Shown: positions 48,681-58,198 of the stretch, in pieces
Layout: each line of letters opens with the position of its first letter
How positions within the stretch are numbered: the first letter of the stretch is position 1
Source: Streptomyces spiroverticillatus
GTDB taxonomy: Bacteria; Actinomycetota; Actinomycetes; Streptomycetales; Streptomycetaceae
Reading direction: 5' to 3'
Assembly: GCA_014650415.1 (NCBI GenBank)
Contig: BMUX01000001.1
Coordinates: forward strand, 831,266 to 895,265
Length of the DNA stretch: 64,000 bases
Made by a program: the position numbers and the translations under genes
The notes under the pieces: model-generated
Told to the model about the DNA's origin: nothing
Database searches by the model: none
Seen by the model: the letters and a program-made list of their open reading frames with translations, nothing else

Positions 48681-48701
48681 ATGCGGCAGCCATCGGACCG
48701 G

Positions 48702-49967
48702 TCATCCGGTCGGCGAGCCCGTCTTCGAGCCCGGCGTCAGGAACGACTTCCAGCCGCCCGCCGGCTTCTGCCCGACCTCCAGGGTGCGCAGCTTGGCCAG
48801 CACCTGCGGGTCCTGCACGTCGAGCCAGTCGACGTACTGCTTGAAGGAGACCAGGCGGGTCTCCTTCGTACCGGCGATGTGCTTGATGGCCTCCTCGACG
48901 GCGTCCATGTAGATGCCGCCGTTCCACTGCTCGAAGTGGTTGCCGACGTAGAAGGGGGCGCGGTTGGTGGAGTGCGCGCGCTGGAAGCCCTTGATGTAGG
49001 CGCCGGTGGACTGCTTCTTCCACTCGGGGTAGCGGGAGGTCATGCCCTTGGTGGAGTTCTTGGACTGGTTGGCGAGCATGTTGTAGTCCATCGAGAGGAC
49101 CTCGAAGCCGCGCCCGGGGAAGGGGATCTGCTGGAGCGGCAGGTCCCAGACTCCCTTGCGCTTGACCGGCCACATCTGGCGGCCGCCGGGCGAGGAGGCG
49201 TCGTAGCGCCAGCCCAGCTTCTTGGCGATCGGCAGCAGGTTGTCCTGGCCGAGCAGGCACGGGGTGCGGCCGCCGACCAGTTCCTTCTTGTAGTCGAAGG
49301 GCAGCGGGTCGAGGTCGGACCAGCCGGTGTTCGTCCTCCACTCGGTGACGAACTTCACGGCCTGGTCGATCTCGCTCTCCCACTGGGCGGGGGTCCACTT
49401 GGCGACCGAGCCGGAGCCCGCGCAGAAGTGGCCGTTGAAGTGGGTGCCGATCTCGTGGCCTTCGAGCCAGGCCTGACGCACGTACTTCAGCGTCTGCTTG
49501 ATGTGGTCGTCGGTGAGGTAACCGATGTCGGAGGCGCCGACCTTGTTGTTCGGCGGCTTGTAGAGGTTCTTCTTGGACTCCGGCAGGAGGTACAGGCCGG
49601 AGAGGAAGAAGGTCATCGCCGCGTCGTGTTCCTTCGCCAGCTTCAGGAAGCGGGGGAAGAGGCCGTTGCCGACCTCGCCCGCGCCGTCCCAGGAGAAGAT
49701 CACGAACTGCGGCGGGGTCTCGCCCGGCTGGAGCGGGACGGGCTTGTCCGGCTGGTTCGGCTGCTTGCCGGTGTCGGCGGTCGAACCGTCGCCGATCGGC
49801 TTGGCGTCATCGGTCGGCGAGGGGGTGCCGCCCTTGCCGGGCTGCTTCGTGCTCTGCCCCTTGCCCGCCGGCGCCGGGTCGTCGCCGCCCTTGCAGGCGG
49901 CGAGGCCTATCGCGGCCGCGGCTCCGGCCCCGGCTCCCAGCAGTCCCCTTCGGGTGATGTCGCGCAT
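48702..49967 (-). CDS. Secreted polysaccharide deacetylase-like lipoprotein
   Basis: The 421-residue protein opens with RDITRRGLLGAGAGAAAAIG and LAACKGG: a twin-arginine motif followed by a lipobox, so export by Tat and lipidation are likely. The catalytic NodB-type domain has FVIFSWDGAGEVG, where the metal-binding Asp of the family is present, TFFLSGLYLL, and HEIGTHFNGHFCAG with the metal-binding histidines. It should deacetylate or otherwise modify a cell-wall glycan. The linker after the lipobox is Pro/Gly/Lys rich. ATG 49967 has GGGAG upstream. Confidence 0.85.
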   Translation of the reverse strand: MRDITRRGLLGAGAGAAAAIGLAACKGGDDPAPAGKGQSTKQPGKGGTPSPTDDAKPIGDGSTADTGKQPNQPDKPVPLQPGETPPQFVIFSWDGAGEVGNGLFPRFLKLAKEHDAAMTFFLSGLYLLPESKKNLYKPPNNKVGASDIGYLTDDHIKQTLKYVRQAWLEGHEIGTHFNGHFCAGSGSVAKWTPAQWESEIDQAVKFVTEWRTNTGWSDLDPLPFDYKKELVGGRTPCLLGQDNLLPIAKKLGWRYDASSPGGRQMWPVKRKGVWDLPLQQIPFPGRGFEVLSMDYNMLANQSKNSTKGMTSRYPEWKKQSTGAYIKGFQRAHSTNRAPFYVGNHFEQWNGGIYMDAVEEAIKHIAGTKETRLVSFKQYVDWLDVQDPQVLAKLRTLEVGQKPAGGWKSFLTPGSKTGSPTG

Positions 49968-50168
49968 AACTCCCCATCCGCATTCGTCGCGCCTTCGGCC
50001 CATCAGATGGACACGTACTGAGAGGGCCCGACGAACGCTCAGGTTCCGGCAAATTGCGCATAATTCGCTGAGTGTTCGTGAAGACACGAAGCGATCATGC
50101 GTAATTGGCGTGTACGGGTCTCCGCTACCCGGGTGCGGCGGATGCGGAACGTCCGGTCCCGGACACGT

Positions 50169-50220
50169 CGGAACCCTTGCCGGAAATGCCCTGTTTGGGG
50201 CATTTCCGGCAAGGGTTCCG
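50169..50220 (-). terminator. Perfect 23-bp hairpin terminator
   Basis: The arms at 50169-50191 and 50198-50220 are exact complements over 23 bases (CGGAACCCTTGCCGG next to AAATGCCC) with the loop TGTTTG. It starts seven bases after the histidine phosphatase stop and faces the start region of the deacetylase gene. The stem is among the longest in the window, and its AT core has T-runs on both strands, so it could work in both directions. Confidence 0.8.
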
Positions 50221-50226
50221 GGACGA

Positions 50227-50916
50227 TCAGGCGCCGAACGCCTTGTCCTTGCCCTTCACCGGCTTCGCACCGGCCAGCAGATGCGCCGGTACGAGATCCC
50301 GCGCGGGCTCGGTGTAACCGACCGAGACGATCTTGTCGCCCTGGTAGGTGAACGTCGTCAGCGAAGCCAGCGTGCACTGCCGCTTGCGCGGGTCGTGCCA
50401 CAGCCGGCGGCGCTCCACGAAGCTGCGCACGATCCAGATCGGCAGCTGGTGGCTGACGCACACCGCCTCGTGCCCGCGCGCGGCGTCGCGGGCCGCGTTC
50501 AGGGCGCCCATCATCCGTACGACCTGCTCGATGTACGGCTCGCCCCAGGACGGGCGGAACGGGTTGGTGAGGTGCTTCCAGTTCTCCGGACGCCGCAGCG
50601 CGCCGTCGCCCACGCCGAAGGTCTTGCCCTCGAAGACGTTGCCCGCCTCGATCAGACCGGCGTCGGTGGCCAGGTCCAGGCCGTGCGACGTCGCGATCGG
50701 GGTGGCGGTCTCCTGGGCGCGCTCCAGCGGGGAGGCGACGACGTGCGTGATGTCGCGGTCCGCGAGGTGCTCGGCGACCCGGTCGGCCATCTTCCGGCCG
50801 AGGTCGGAGAGGTGGTAGCCGGGGCGGCGGCCGTAGAGGACGCCCTCGGGGTTGTGCACCTCGCCGTGCCGCATCAGGTGGACGACGGTGAGGTCCTTGT
50901 TGGACGGGCTGCTCAT
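50227..50916 (-). CDS. Histidine phosphatase (phosphoglycerate mutase-like) family protein
   Basis: The 229-residue protein has the phosphohistidine motif [18 protein letters not shown] at the N-terminus, [13 protein letters not shown] with the second Arg, and [20 protein letters not shown] with the catalytic His near residue 160. This is the branch-1 histidine phosphatase family. It likely dephosphorylates a small metabolite rather than acting in glycolysis, because the true mutase has different insertions. ATG 50916 overlaps the hemL stop by 4 bp, a conserved Streptomyces pairing. Confidence 0.88.
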   Translation of the reverse strand: MSSPSNKDLTVVHLMRHGEVHNPEGVLYGRRPGYHLSDLGRKMADRVAEHLADRDITHVVASPLERAQETATPIATSHGLDLATDAGLIEAGNVFEGKTFGVGDGALRRPENWKHLTNPFRPSWGEPYIEQVVRMMGALNAARDAARGHEAVCVSHQLPIWIVRSFVERRRLWHDPRKRQCTLASLTTFTYQGDKIVSVGYTEPARDLVPAHLLAGAKPVKGKDKAFGA

Positions 50917-52220
50917 GCGGTGGCCTCTGCTGCGGCTCGGGCGGCGGCGGGCAGGGCGGCGGCGATGCGCTCGACGGCCTGCGCGTCGTGGGCGGTGGAG
51001 ACGAAGTACGACTCGAAGGCGGAGGGCGGCAGGTAGACGCCCTGCGACAGCATCGAGTGGAAGAACGCGGTGAAGCGGAAGGACTCCTGCGTGCGCGCGT
51101 CCTCGTAGTTCCGCACCTCGTCGGAGGTGAAGAAGACGGAGAACATGTTGGACGCCGTCTGGAGGCGGTGGGCGACGCCCTCCTTGGTCAGCGCCTCGGT
51201 GAAGAGGCCCTGGATCTCGGAGGACACCGCGTTGACCTTCTCGTACGCGGCGTCGTCGAGCAGCCGCAGCTGCGCGAGACCGGCGGCCGTGGCGACCGGG
51301 TTACCGGAGAGGGTGCCCGCCTGGTAGACCGGGCCGACCGGGGCGAGGTGCTCCATGACGTCCTTGCGGCCGCCGAAGGCCGCGGCCGGGAAGCCGCCGC
51401 CCATGACCTTGCCGAAGGTCATCAGGTCCGGGGCGACGCCGTCGACGCCGTACCAGCCGGCCTTGCTGGTACGGAAGCCGGTCATCACCTCGTCGGAGAT
51501 GTACAGCGCGCCGTTCTCGGCGCAGGCCGCCTTCAGGCCGGCGTTGAAGCCCTCGTGCGGCGGGACGACGCCCATGTTGCCGGGGGACGCCTCGGTGATC
51601 ACGCAGGCGATCTCGCCCGGGTGCGCGGCGAAGGCCGCGCGGACCGCGTCCAGATCGTTGTACGGGAGCACGATCGTGTCGCCCGCCTGGGCGCCGGTGA
51701 CACCCGGGGTGTCCGGCAGCGCGAAGGTGGCGAGGCCCGAACCGGCCGCCGCGAGCAGCGCGTCCACGTGCCCGTGGTAGCAGCCCGCGAACTTGACGAC
51801 CTTCGCGCGCCCGGTGAAACCGCGGGCGAGACGGATGGCCGACATGGTCGCCTCGGTGCCGCTCGACACCAGGCGTACCTGCTCGACAGGGGCGATACGG
51901 TCGACGATCTCCTCGGCGAGCGCGACCTCGCCCTCGCCGGGCGTACCGAAGGACGTACCGCGTGCGACCGCTTCCTGGACGGCGGCGACGACCTCGGGGT
52001 GCGCGTGACCGAGGATCATCGGACCCCACGAGCACACGAGGTCGACGTACTCACGGCCGTCGGCGTCGGTGAGGTACGGACCCGTACCGGACACCATGAA
52101 CCGGGGCGTACCGCCCACGGCCTTGAAGGCACGGACCGGGGAGTTCACGCCGCCGGGCGTCACGAGGGACGCGCGGTCGAAAAGCGTCTGCGAAACTGGG
52201 GCGTCATAGGGGAGGCTCAC
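50913..52220 (-). CDS. hemL: Glutamate-1-semialdehyde 2,1-aminomutase
   Basis: The 435-residue PLP enzyme converts glutamate-1-semialdehyde to 5-aminolevulinate for tetrapyrrole synthesis. It has [58 protein letters not shown] with the PLP-binding Asp, and [19 protein letters not shown] with the Schiff-base Lys near residue 268. The length is normal. Start GTG 52220 opens [17 protein letters not shown]. It sits in the same leftward unit as the histidine phosphatase, with a 4-bp overlap, close to the cytochrome c operon, which fits a shared heme need. Confidence 0.95.
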   Translation of the reverse strand: MSLPYDAPVSQTLFDRASLVTPGGVNSPVRAFKAVGGTPRFMVSGTGPYLTDADGREYVDLVCSWGPMILGHAHPEVVAAVQEAVARGTSFGTPGEGEVALAEEIVDRIAPVEQVRLVSSGTEATMSAIRLARGFTGRAKVVKFAGCYHGHVDALLAAAGSGLATFALPDTPGVTGAQAGDTIVLPYNDLDAVRAAFAAHPGEIACVITEASPGNMGVVPPHEGFNAGLKAACAENGALYISDEVMTGFRTSKAGWYGVDGVAPDLMTFGKVMGGGFPAAAFGGRKDVMEHLAPVGPVYQAGTLSGNPVATAAGLAQLRLLDDAAYEKVNAVSSEIQGLFTEALTKEGVAHRLQTASNMFSVFFTSDEVRNYEDARTQESFRFTAFFHSMLSQGVYLPPSAFESYFVSTAHDAQAVERIAAALPAAARAAAEATA

Positions 52221-52393
52221 ACAGCAATGGTGTCAGAGGCCCGCCCGGTCTTGCGGACAGGTGTTTCACCGCACGGGTGCTGGGGAGGTCACTGGACACC
52301 GAATCAAGACGATGATCGGGCCGCGCGGCCGGGGCAGGGCCCGGGGGCGGGACACGGCAACAAGCGCTGACACAGCACAGTCGGGTGAGAGAT

Positions 52394-53029
52394 ATGCATC
52401 GCGGTGGCGGACTGGGCGAGGGGACCGACGACCTGGGTCCCGAGCGGGCCCGGCGCGGACGGCACCGGCGACGGGAGCGGGCGGCGCGCACGGAGGCGAA
52501 CCAGTCCCCGGACGCCGCGTCGGTCGCCGATGCCCTGGCAGGATTGGGCGCGGGATCTGATGCGTCGGGCACGGGAAGCAGGGCTGGCCGGGTGGGGGTG
52601 ACCTACAAGTACTTCGGCGCTCCGAACGGGGCGACGGCCGCCCGTGTGCCGATCTCGATGCGCCCGGAGGAACTGGGCGGCGACGAGCTGGGCATGGGCG
52701 GCATGTTCACCAAGATCAAGCCGGAGACGATGGCCGCGATGGTCCTCACCGGCATCCAGGGCATACCCCTGCACAAGGTCCCCCCGCTGGAGCTGGTCGT
52801 CCTGCACCCCGACTACGCCGTGGTGAAGCTCCCCATGACGGTCGTCGACCCGCTGCGCGGCATCGGCGAGGAGTCGGTGGGCGCCGCCGCCTTCATCTGG
52901 TCGACGGTCCCCGACCGGGGCGGCCCGAGCGACGCGTTCAACGTCTACCAACTGCTCCACGAGTGGCAGGACTTCAGCCACCGGCTGCACGAGGCGGGAC
53001 ATCAGGCGTACTGCCTGGTCTGGCCGTAG
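52394..53029 (+). CDS. Hypothetical protein with a disordered N-terminus
   Basis: The 211-residue product has a Gly/Arg/Ala-rich first 65 residues, then a compact domain with GVTYKYFGAPNGATAARVPISMRPEELGG, MFTKIKPETMAAMVLTGIQG and HPDYAVVKLPMTVVDPL, ending WQDFSHRLHEAGHQAYCLVWP. I do not recognise the family. GTG 52385 is an alternative start three codons upstream. It is divergent from hemL. The Trp/His/Tyr-rich end is intact, so it is probably a real core gene of unknown function. Confidence 0.7.
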   Translation: MHRGGGLGEGTDDLGPERARRGRHRRRERAARTEANQSPDAASVADALAGLGAGSDASGTGSRAGRVGVTYKYFGAPNGATAARVPISMRPEELGGDELGMGGMFTKIKPETMAAMVLTGIQGIPLHKVPPLELVVLHPDYAVVKLPMTVVDPLRGIGEESVGAAAFIWSTVPDRGGPSDAFNVYQLLHEWQDFSHRLHEAGHQAYCLVWP

Positions 53030-53193
53030 GGATTTCACCCGCGGCTCCCCTTTCACTCCGGCACCACGCCCCCCGTACCGCGCGCGCCCTTCTTCGCTCC
53101 GGTACGCGCTCCGGCTCACGCCCGGCGAGTTTTCAGGCCATTCTCAGCCGCCCGGAATGCCGACTGTCAGTGGCAGCCCCTACGCTTGTACAC

Positions 53194-53373
53194 ATGTCCT
53201 CCACTACTTCGAGCCCTGGTTCCGTACGTTCCGCCGCTGTCGTCAACGCCGAGATCCGCGCGCTCTGGTCGCGCACGGACGGCGCCCTGTCACCGGCCGA
53301 CGAAGCGCGCTACCAGGAACTGCTCGTCGAGTGGGCCGCAGCCGTCCGCGAAGCCCTGGTCAAGGCCGCCTGA
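53194..53373 (+). CDS. Small conserved-looking helical protein
   Basis: The 59-residue product begins with a Ser/Thr-rich start (SSTTSSPGSVRSAAVV) and then a helical part NAEIRALWSRTDGALSPADE and RYQELLVEWAAAVREALVKA. No membrane segment or known motif is seen. A TACGCT box eight bases before the ATG suggests a leaderless or very short-leader transcript, common in Streptomyces. It precedes corA by about 80 bases on the same strand. Function is unknown. Confidence 0.6.
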   Translation: MSSTTSSPGSVRSAAVVNAEIRALWSRTDGALSPADEARYQELLVEWAAAVREALVKAA

Positions 53374-53456
53374 CGCCGACCGCACGGCGCTAACCCCTGG
53401 TCAAGGCTCGGTAAGGACCTGGCCTGTTCGGCGGCGGGCGGGGCAGACTCCCCCGC

Positions 53457-54563
53457 ATGCCGCTCATGCACCGCCTCCGCCGCGCCGCCCGCCGACGCCT
53501 CACCGCCTACCGCGCGGCGGTGGATCTCAGCCATCCCGCCCGCTCCCCGCTCGGCAGCGCCGTGGAGAACTGCGTGGTCTTCGAGGAGGGCGTGCGCACC
53601 CCGCGCGACTGCTCGGCCGCCGAGGCGCTGGAGCGGGTCCGCAAGGGCGACGGACGGGCCTTCGTCTGGCTCGGCCTGCACGAACCGGAACAGGCCGAAC
53701 TGGACCAACTGGGCGCCCTGTTCGGCCTGCACCCGCTCGCCCTGGAGGACGCCTCGGGCCCGCACCGCCGGCCGCGCCTGATGCGGTACGACGACACCCT
53801 GTGCGCGGTCTTCAAGACCGTCCGCTACGTCGAGCACGAGGAGCTCACCGCCACCAGCGAGGTCGTCGACACCGGCGAACTGGTCGCCTTCGCGGGCCCC
53901 GACTTCGTCATCACCGTCCGGCACGGCGGCTCCGGCTCGCTCGGCCCCATCCGCGAATCCCTCGAAGACATGCCGGAGCAGCTGAAGATGGGCCCGGCGG
54001 CCGTCCTGCACGCCCTCGCGGACTTCGTCGTGGACGAGTACGAGCGGGTCACCGACGCCGTCCAGGACGACATCGACCTGGTCGAGACCACCGTCTTCAG
54101 CCCCGACTCCGGCCGCGTCGACGCCGGCCACATCTACCAGCTCAAGCGCGAACTCCTGGAGCTGAAGCGGGCGGTCGCCCCGCTCGCCCGCCCGCTCCTG
54201 GCCCTCGCCGACCCGCTGAAGCCGCTGCCGCCCGTCGGACCCGAACTCCAGCCGTACTTCCGCGACGTCGCCGACCACCTGGCCCGTACCGTCGAACAAC
54301 TCGCCTCGTACGACGCCCTGCTCGACTCGATACTCCAGGCCCACCTCGCCCAGGTGACCGTCGCCCAGAACGAGGACATGCGGAAGATCACCGCCTGGGC
54401 CGCGATCGTCGCCGTACCCACCATGGGCTGCGGCCTGTGGGGCATGAACTTCGAGCACATGCCGGAACTGCACTGGACGTACGGCTACCCGCTCGCGATC
54501 TCCGTCATGGCCGCGGCGTGCTTCACCGTCCACCGCGCCTTCCGCAGGAACGGCTGGCTGTAG
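53457..54563 (+). CDS. corA: CorA-family magnesium/divalent cation transporter
   Basis: The 368-residue channel has a large N-terminal cytoplasmic domain, a long helix (QLKRELLELKRAVAPLARPLL) and two C-terminal membrane helices flanking the intact selectivity motif in VPTMGCGLWGMNFEHMPEL (Gly-Met-Asn). FVWLGLHEPEQAELDQLGALFGL is the usual CorA N-terminal segment. It should mediate Mg2+ or Co2+ flux as a pentamer. It contrasts with the short CorA-like stub near 28.7 kb, whose motif is Gly-Ala-Asn. It converges with the SDR gene. Confidence 0.92.
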   Translation: MPLMHRLRRAARRRLTAYRAAVDLSHPARSPLGSAVENCVVFEEGVRTPRDCSAAEALERVRKGDGRAFVWLGLHEPEQAELDQLGALFGLHPLALEDASGPHRRPRLMRYDDTLCAVFKTVRYVEHEELTATSEVVDTGELVAFAGPDFVITVRHGGSGSLGPIRESLEDMPEQLKMGPAAVLHALADFVVDEYERVTDAVQDDIDLVETTVFSPDSGRVDAGHIYQLKRELLELKRAVAPLARPLLALADPLKPLPPVGPELQPYFRDVADHLARTVEQLASYDALLDSILQAHLAQVTVAQNEDMRKITAWAAIVAVPTMGCGLWGMNFEHMPELHWTYGYPLAISVMAAACFTVHRAFRRNGWL

Positions 54564-54568
54564 GGCCT

Positions 54569-55327
54569 CTACAGCTCGCGGTGGACCTTGGTGTTGGAGG
54601 CCTGGGCGCGGGGGCGGACGACGAGGAGGTCGATGTTGACGTGGCTGGGCCGGGTGACCGCCCAGGTGATGGTCTCCGCGACGTCGTCGGCGGTCAGCGG
54701 CTCGGCCACACCCGCGTACACCTTGGCCGCCTTCTCCGCGTCCCCGTCGAACCGGGTCAGCGCGAACTCCTCCGTCCTGACCATCCCCGGCGCGACCTCG
54801 ATCACCCGGACCGGGGTCCCGACGATCTCCAGCCGCAGGGTCTCCGCGAGGACGTGCGCACCGTGCTTGGCGGCCACGTAACCGCCGCCGCCCTCGTACG
54901 TCCCGTGCCCGGCGGTCGACGACAGGACCACGACCGTGCCGTCGCCCGAGGCGGTCAGCGCGGGCAGCAGCGCCTGCGTGAGGTTGAGCGTGCCGAGCAC
55001 GTTCGTCTCGTACATCTGCCGCCAGTCGGCCGGGTCGGAGGTGGCGACGGGGTCCGCGCCGAGTGCGCCGCCCGCGTTGTTCACCAGCACGGCGATCGTC
55101 TTGAAGGCGGTCGCGAACTCGTCGACGGCGGCGCGGTCGGTCACGTCCAGCGCGTACGGCATCGCCTGCTGCCCGGCGGCGACGATCTCCTCCGCGAGGG
55201 CCTCGATACGGTCCTTGCGGCGGGCCGTGAGGACCACCCGGTAACCGGCGGCGGCCAGCTGCCGGGCCGTGGCCGCACCGATTCCGCTGCTCGCTCCGGT
55301 GACGACGGCGATGGGGGCGCTGGGCAT
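54569..55327 (-). CDS. Short-chain dehydrogenase/reductase
   Basis: The 252-residue SDR has VVTGASSGIGAATARQLAAAG, the NAG strand VLVNNAGGALGADPVA, catalytic SSTAGHGTYEGGGGYVAAKHGAH (Ser, Tyr, Lys) and AEPLTADDVAETITWAVTRPSHVNID late. This matches the YdfG/serine-dehydrogenase-like branch that oxidises 3-hydroxy acids. ATG 55327 lies near a purine-rich stretch. It converges with corA and is upstream of the ynfA-like gene on the same strand. Substrate is not clear. Confidence 0.9.
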   Translation of the reverse strand: MPSAPIAVVTGASSGIGAATARQLAAAGYRVVLTARRKDRIEALAEEIVAAGQQAMPYALDVTDRAAVDEFATAFKTIAVLVNNAGGALGADPVATSDPADWRQMYETNVLGTLNLTQALLPALTASGDGTVVVLSSTAGHGTYEGGGGYVAAKHGAHVLAETLRLEIVGTPVRVIEVAPGMVRTEEFALTRFDGDAEKAAKVYAGVAEPLTADDVAETITWAVTRPSHVNIDLLVVRPRAQASNTKVHREL

Positions 55328-55383
55328 GCGGGGTGCTCCTCGGACGTACGGACGGACGGTTTCTCGTCCGAGGATAGGCGGGC

Positions 55384-55725
55384 TCAGCGCCCGCGCGGCG
55401 CGTACATGATCAAAGCCATACCCGCCAGGCACACCAGCGCTCCGATGACGTCCCACCGGTCCGGCCGGTACCCGTCGGCGACCATGCCCCAGGCGATCGA
55501 CCCGGCGACGAAGACCCCGCCGTACGCGGCGAGGATCCGCCCGAAGTTCCCGTCCGCCTGGAGCGTCGCGACGAACCCGTACAGCCCGAGCGCGATCACC
55601 CCCGCCCCGATCCACACCCACCCCTTGTGCTCCCGCACCCCCTGCCAGACCAGCCAGGCCCCGCCGATCTCGAAGAGGGCCGCGAGGAGGAAGAGTGCTG
55701 CTGAGCGGGCGACGATCATGGTCAT
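55384..55725 (-). CDS. YnfA/UPF0060 small membrane protein
   Basis: The 113-residue protein has four hydrophobic helices: [60 protein letters not shown] and [17 protein letters not shown]. The [10 protein letters not shown] and [10 protein letters not shown] segments are diagnostic of YnfA, a small multidrug-resistance-like family. ATG 55725 gives the usual length; ATG 55719 is an in-frame alternative. It may export cations, but function in Streptomyces is not established. Confidence 0.9.
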   Translation of the reverse strand: MTMIVARSAALFLLAALFEIGGAWLVWQGVREHKGWVWIGAGVIALGLYGFVATLQADGNFGRILAAYGGVFVAGSIAWGMVADGYRPDRWDVIGALVCLAGMALIMYAPRGR

Positions 55726-55785
55726 AAGGGTGGCATGGGGGCGGGTCGGGAGGCGTTCGCGGACGGGGCGGGTACGTAGCTGCGC

Positions 55786-56292
55786 ATGACGAAAACGCGG
55801 AGACTGCTGGGACTGCTGGGGCTGCTGGTGGCGGCGGGACTGCTCACCGGGGGCGGGGTGGCCGTCGCGGACGAGGGCGAGGCGGGCCCCGGGCGGGGCG
55901 TCGCGGACGAGGGCGAGGCGGATCTCGCGCACCACGGGCGGGTCGTGTACGAGGACGGGCGGCTCGCCCTGCACCTGCGCACCTGGAACCACGGGCCCGC
56001 CAGCCTCGCCGCCGGCGCGGTCCAGCTCAGCTTCTCGACCCCCGTGGCCGGCCCCCTCCCCGGCACGTGCGTGCGCCGGGCCCCCGCGATCCTGCTCTGC
56101 GAGACCGGGCCGCTGCGGGCCGGGGCCCCCGCGCCCGGCTCCCTCGAGCTGGCCCTGCGGGTCCCGGGTGCGCCGGACGAGCTCTGGCTCGACATCCAGA
56201 CCGCGCGACCGGGCACCACCCGCGACCTGAACCCGGCCAACGACCACCAGCGGGTCCTCGCCCTCGCGACGGGCGACCCGTACTACTTCTGA
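55786..56292 (+). CDS. Secreted protein of unknown function
   Basis: The 168-residue protein has a signal peptide ([22 protein letters not shown], cleavage near VAVADEG) and then an acidic repeat-like stretch [20 protein letters not shown]. The mature domain has strands [30 protein letters not shown] and [25 protein letters not shown], suggesting a DUF11-like beta-sandwich, plus two cysteines. It is probably extracellular. A family 1 inverted repeat follows its stop. Confidence 0.7.
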   Translation: MTKTRRLLGLLGLLVAAGLLTGGGVAVADEGEAGPGRGVADEGEADLAHHGRVVYEDGRLALHLRTWNHGPASLAAGAVQLSFSTPVAGPLPGTCVRRAPAILLCETGPLRAGAPAPGSLELALRVPGAPDELWLDIQTARPGTTRDLNPANDHQRVLALATGDPYYF

Positions 56293-56300
56293 GCCTTCTT

Positions 56301-56478
56301 TCGCCCCAGCCCCGCCCCTTCACCTAAAGCGCTCGCCGCGCGGCTTGTGGTCGGTTGCTCGCGCAGTTCCCCGCGCCCCTAAAGGGGCGCGGGGAACTGC
56401 GCAAAACGCCAGCCACAACACCCCCGCACAGACCCCCTCCAGCCCCGCAGGGTTACGGGAAGGGGCGGGTAGGGGAAA
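56301..56478. repeat. Family 1 repeat as a head-to-head inverted pair (copy D)
   Basis: A second paired copy: outer GCCCCAGCCCCGCCCCTTCA, inner GCGCAGTTCCCCGCGCCCCT (56361-56380) with its exact complement at 56383-56402 around AA, and an outer right end with a diverged GGGGCGGGTAGGGG. It lies between the secreted protein gene and the FAD monooxygenase gene and may act as a bidirectional terminator for both. Confidence 0.78.
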
Positions 56479-56573
56479 AACCCACCCCGGTACCGGGCGC
56501 CGATCAACCACCGGCCCCGCGCAGCGGCCCCACCCAGCTCCGGGCACCGACCCGACCAAGCCGCCCCGCGCCC

Positions 56574-58028
56574 CTAGCGGCCCGCCCTCCGCCTCTGCCT
56601 CGCACTCGGCTCATACGCCGCCCACGCCGCATACCCGTCCGGCCGCACCAACAGCGACGACCCCCGCGCCCAGTGCGCCCGCACCGTATGCGGCGGGACC
56701 GCGAGGGGGACCGGCCCGTCGGCGGAGGCGACCAGCACGTGCTCGCCCGCCCGCAGCAACTCGTACAGGCGGCCCTCCGCGAGCGCCAGGTCCGGGACCC
56801 GGCGGCCGACCAGGGGATGCTCCCCGCGCCCCGACCCGTACGAGATCCCGATCCCCGAGATCATCCGCATCGCCCGCCCGGACAGCGGCCGCAGGCTCCC
56901 CGCGAGCCGCGCGGCCACCGCCCGCCCCGCACGGGTCAGCGGCGCGCCCGCCATCGCACCCCGCACCATGGCCCCGCTGACCCGCAGCACCATCGCCCCG
57001 ACGGGGTGGCGTTCCGCGTGGTAGGTGTCGAGGAGTTCGTCCTCGGCCCGCCCGCGCAGGACCGCCGCCAGCTTCCAGGAGAGGTTCGCGGCGTCCTGGA
57101 GGCCGGTGTTCATGCCCATGCCGCCCGCCGGCGAGTGGACGTGCGCGGCGTCGCCCGCGAGGAAGACCCGGCCCACCCGGTAGGAGGGGACCTGGCGTTC
57201 GTCGCTGTGGAAGCGGGAGAGGAAGCGCGGGTCGTGCAGCCCGTGGTCCACGCCCAGCGCCGTCCGGGCGATCTCCTGGATCTCGGCGAGGTCCACCGGG
57301 TCCGACTCCGCCGCCTCCCGCCCCTTCGACCAGCCCATCACCCGGTAGTACCCGTCCCCGAACGGCACCATGAAGGCGAACGCGTCCCCCTTCCCGCCCA
57401 CGGTCAGAACGGACTCCGGCTCCCGCTCCAGGCGTACGTCCGACAGCACCATCGACGTGATCACCGCCTCCCCGGGGAAGGGCAGCCCGAGCGACTCCCG
57501 CACCCGGCTGCGCACCCCGTCCGCGCCCACCAGATACGGCGCGCCCAACTCGAAGGCGGCCCCGTCGGCGGTCCGCAGCCGGGCGGTGACGCCCGTGGCG
57601 TGCGGGTGGACGCCGGTCAGTTCCGTGTCGTACCGGAAGTCGACACCGGCGGCCCGCGCCCTCCGCTCCAGGACGTGCTCGACCTCGTACTGCGGAGTGA
57701 TCAGTACGAAGGGGAAGCGCGACCGGAGCCGGGAGAGGTCCAGGGCGAGCGAGCCGAAGAGGTTCAGCTCGGTGATCTTCCGGCCGGTCTTGAGGAGGTC
57801 GTCGGCGAGGCCGCGCGCGTCCAGGACCTCCAGCGTGCGGGCGTGCACGGCGAAGGCGCGGGTGAGGTTTCCGGCGGTGTGCGCACGGCGTTCGACCACG
57901 GTGACGGCGAGGCCCGCCGCCGCGAGGTCGCCCGCGAGCAGGAGACCGGCGGGGCCCGCGCCGACGACGATCACGTCGGGGGCGGAGTGGTGGTTCAGGG
58001 AGTCGTGGGCGTCCTTGGGGGTCGGCAT
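56574..58028 (-). CDS. FAD-dependent aromatic-type monooxygenase (PHBH/RdmE-like)
   Basis: The 484-residue flavoprotein has DVIVVGAGPAGLLLAGDLAAAGL (GxGxxG), the second FAD strand ending VERR, a DG motif in YLVGADGVRSRVRESLG, and VFLAGDAAHVHSPAGGMGMNTGLQDAANLSWKLA near residue 290. The C-terminal 60 residues form the thioredoxin-like domain of the RdmE/MhpA group. It hydroxylates aromatic or polyketide-like rings with NAD(P)H. GGGGAGGGAG precedes ATG 58028. No polyketide genes adjoin it, so a catabolic or tailoring role cannot be decided. Confidence 0.9.
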   Translation of the reverse strand: MPTPKDAHDSLNHHSAPDVIVVGAGPAGLLLAGDLAAAGLAVTVVERRAHTAGNLTRAFAVHARTLEVLDARGLADDLLKTGRKITELNLFGSLALDLSRLRSRFPFVLITPQYEVEHVLERRARAAGVDFRYDTELTGVHPHATGVTARLRTADGAAFELGAPYLVGADGVRSRVRESLGLPFPGEAVITSMVLSDVRLEREPESVLTVGGKGDAFAFMVPFGDGYYRVMGWSKGREAAESDPVDLAEIQEIARTALGVDHGLHDPRFLSRFHSDERQVPSYRVGRVFLAGDAAHVHSPAGGMGMNTGLQDAANLSWKLAAVLRGRAEDELLDTYHAERHPVGAMVLRVSGAMVRGAMAGAPLTRAGRAVAARLAGSLRPLSGRAMRMISGIGISYGSGRGEHPLVGRRVPDLALAEGRLYELLRAGEHVLVASADGPVPLAVPPHTVRAHWARGSSLLVRPDGYAAWAAYEPSARQRRRAGR

Positions 58029-58198
58029 GTCCGCTCCCTCCCCGCCGGGCGCGGGGCGTACACCGGGCGGGGGCAAGTCGCCCTCACGCCGGGAGCGACC
58101 ACCCGTTCGACCATTCGGACATTTGTGTTTAAAAGGGGTGCATACGGGGAGGAGGGGGTGAGTCCCCCGACCCCGAGGCCCCGCAAGGTTCCCCGCAC

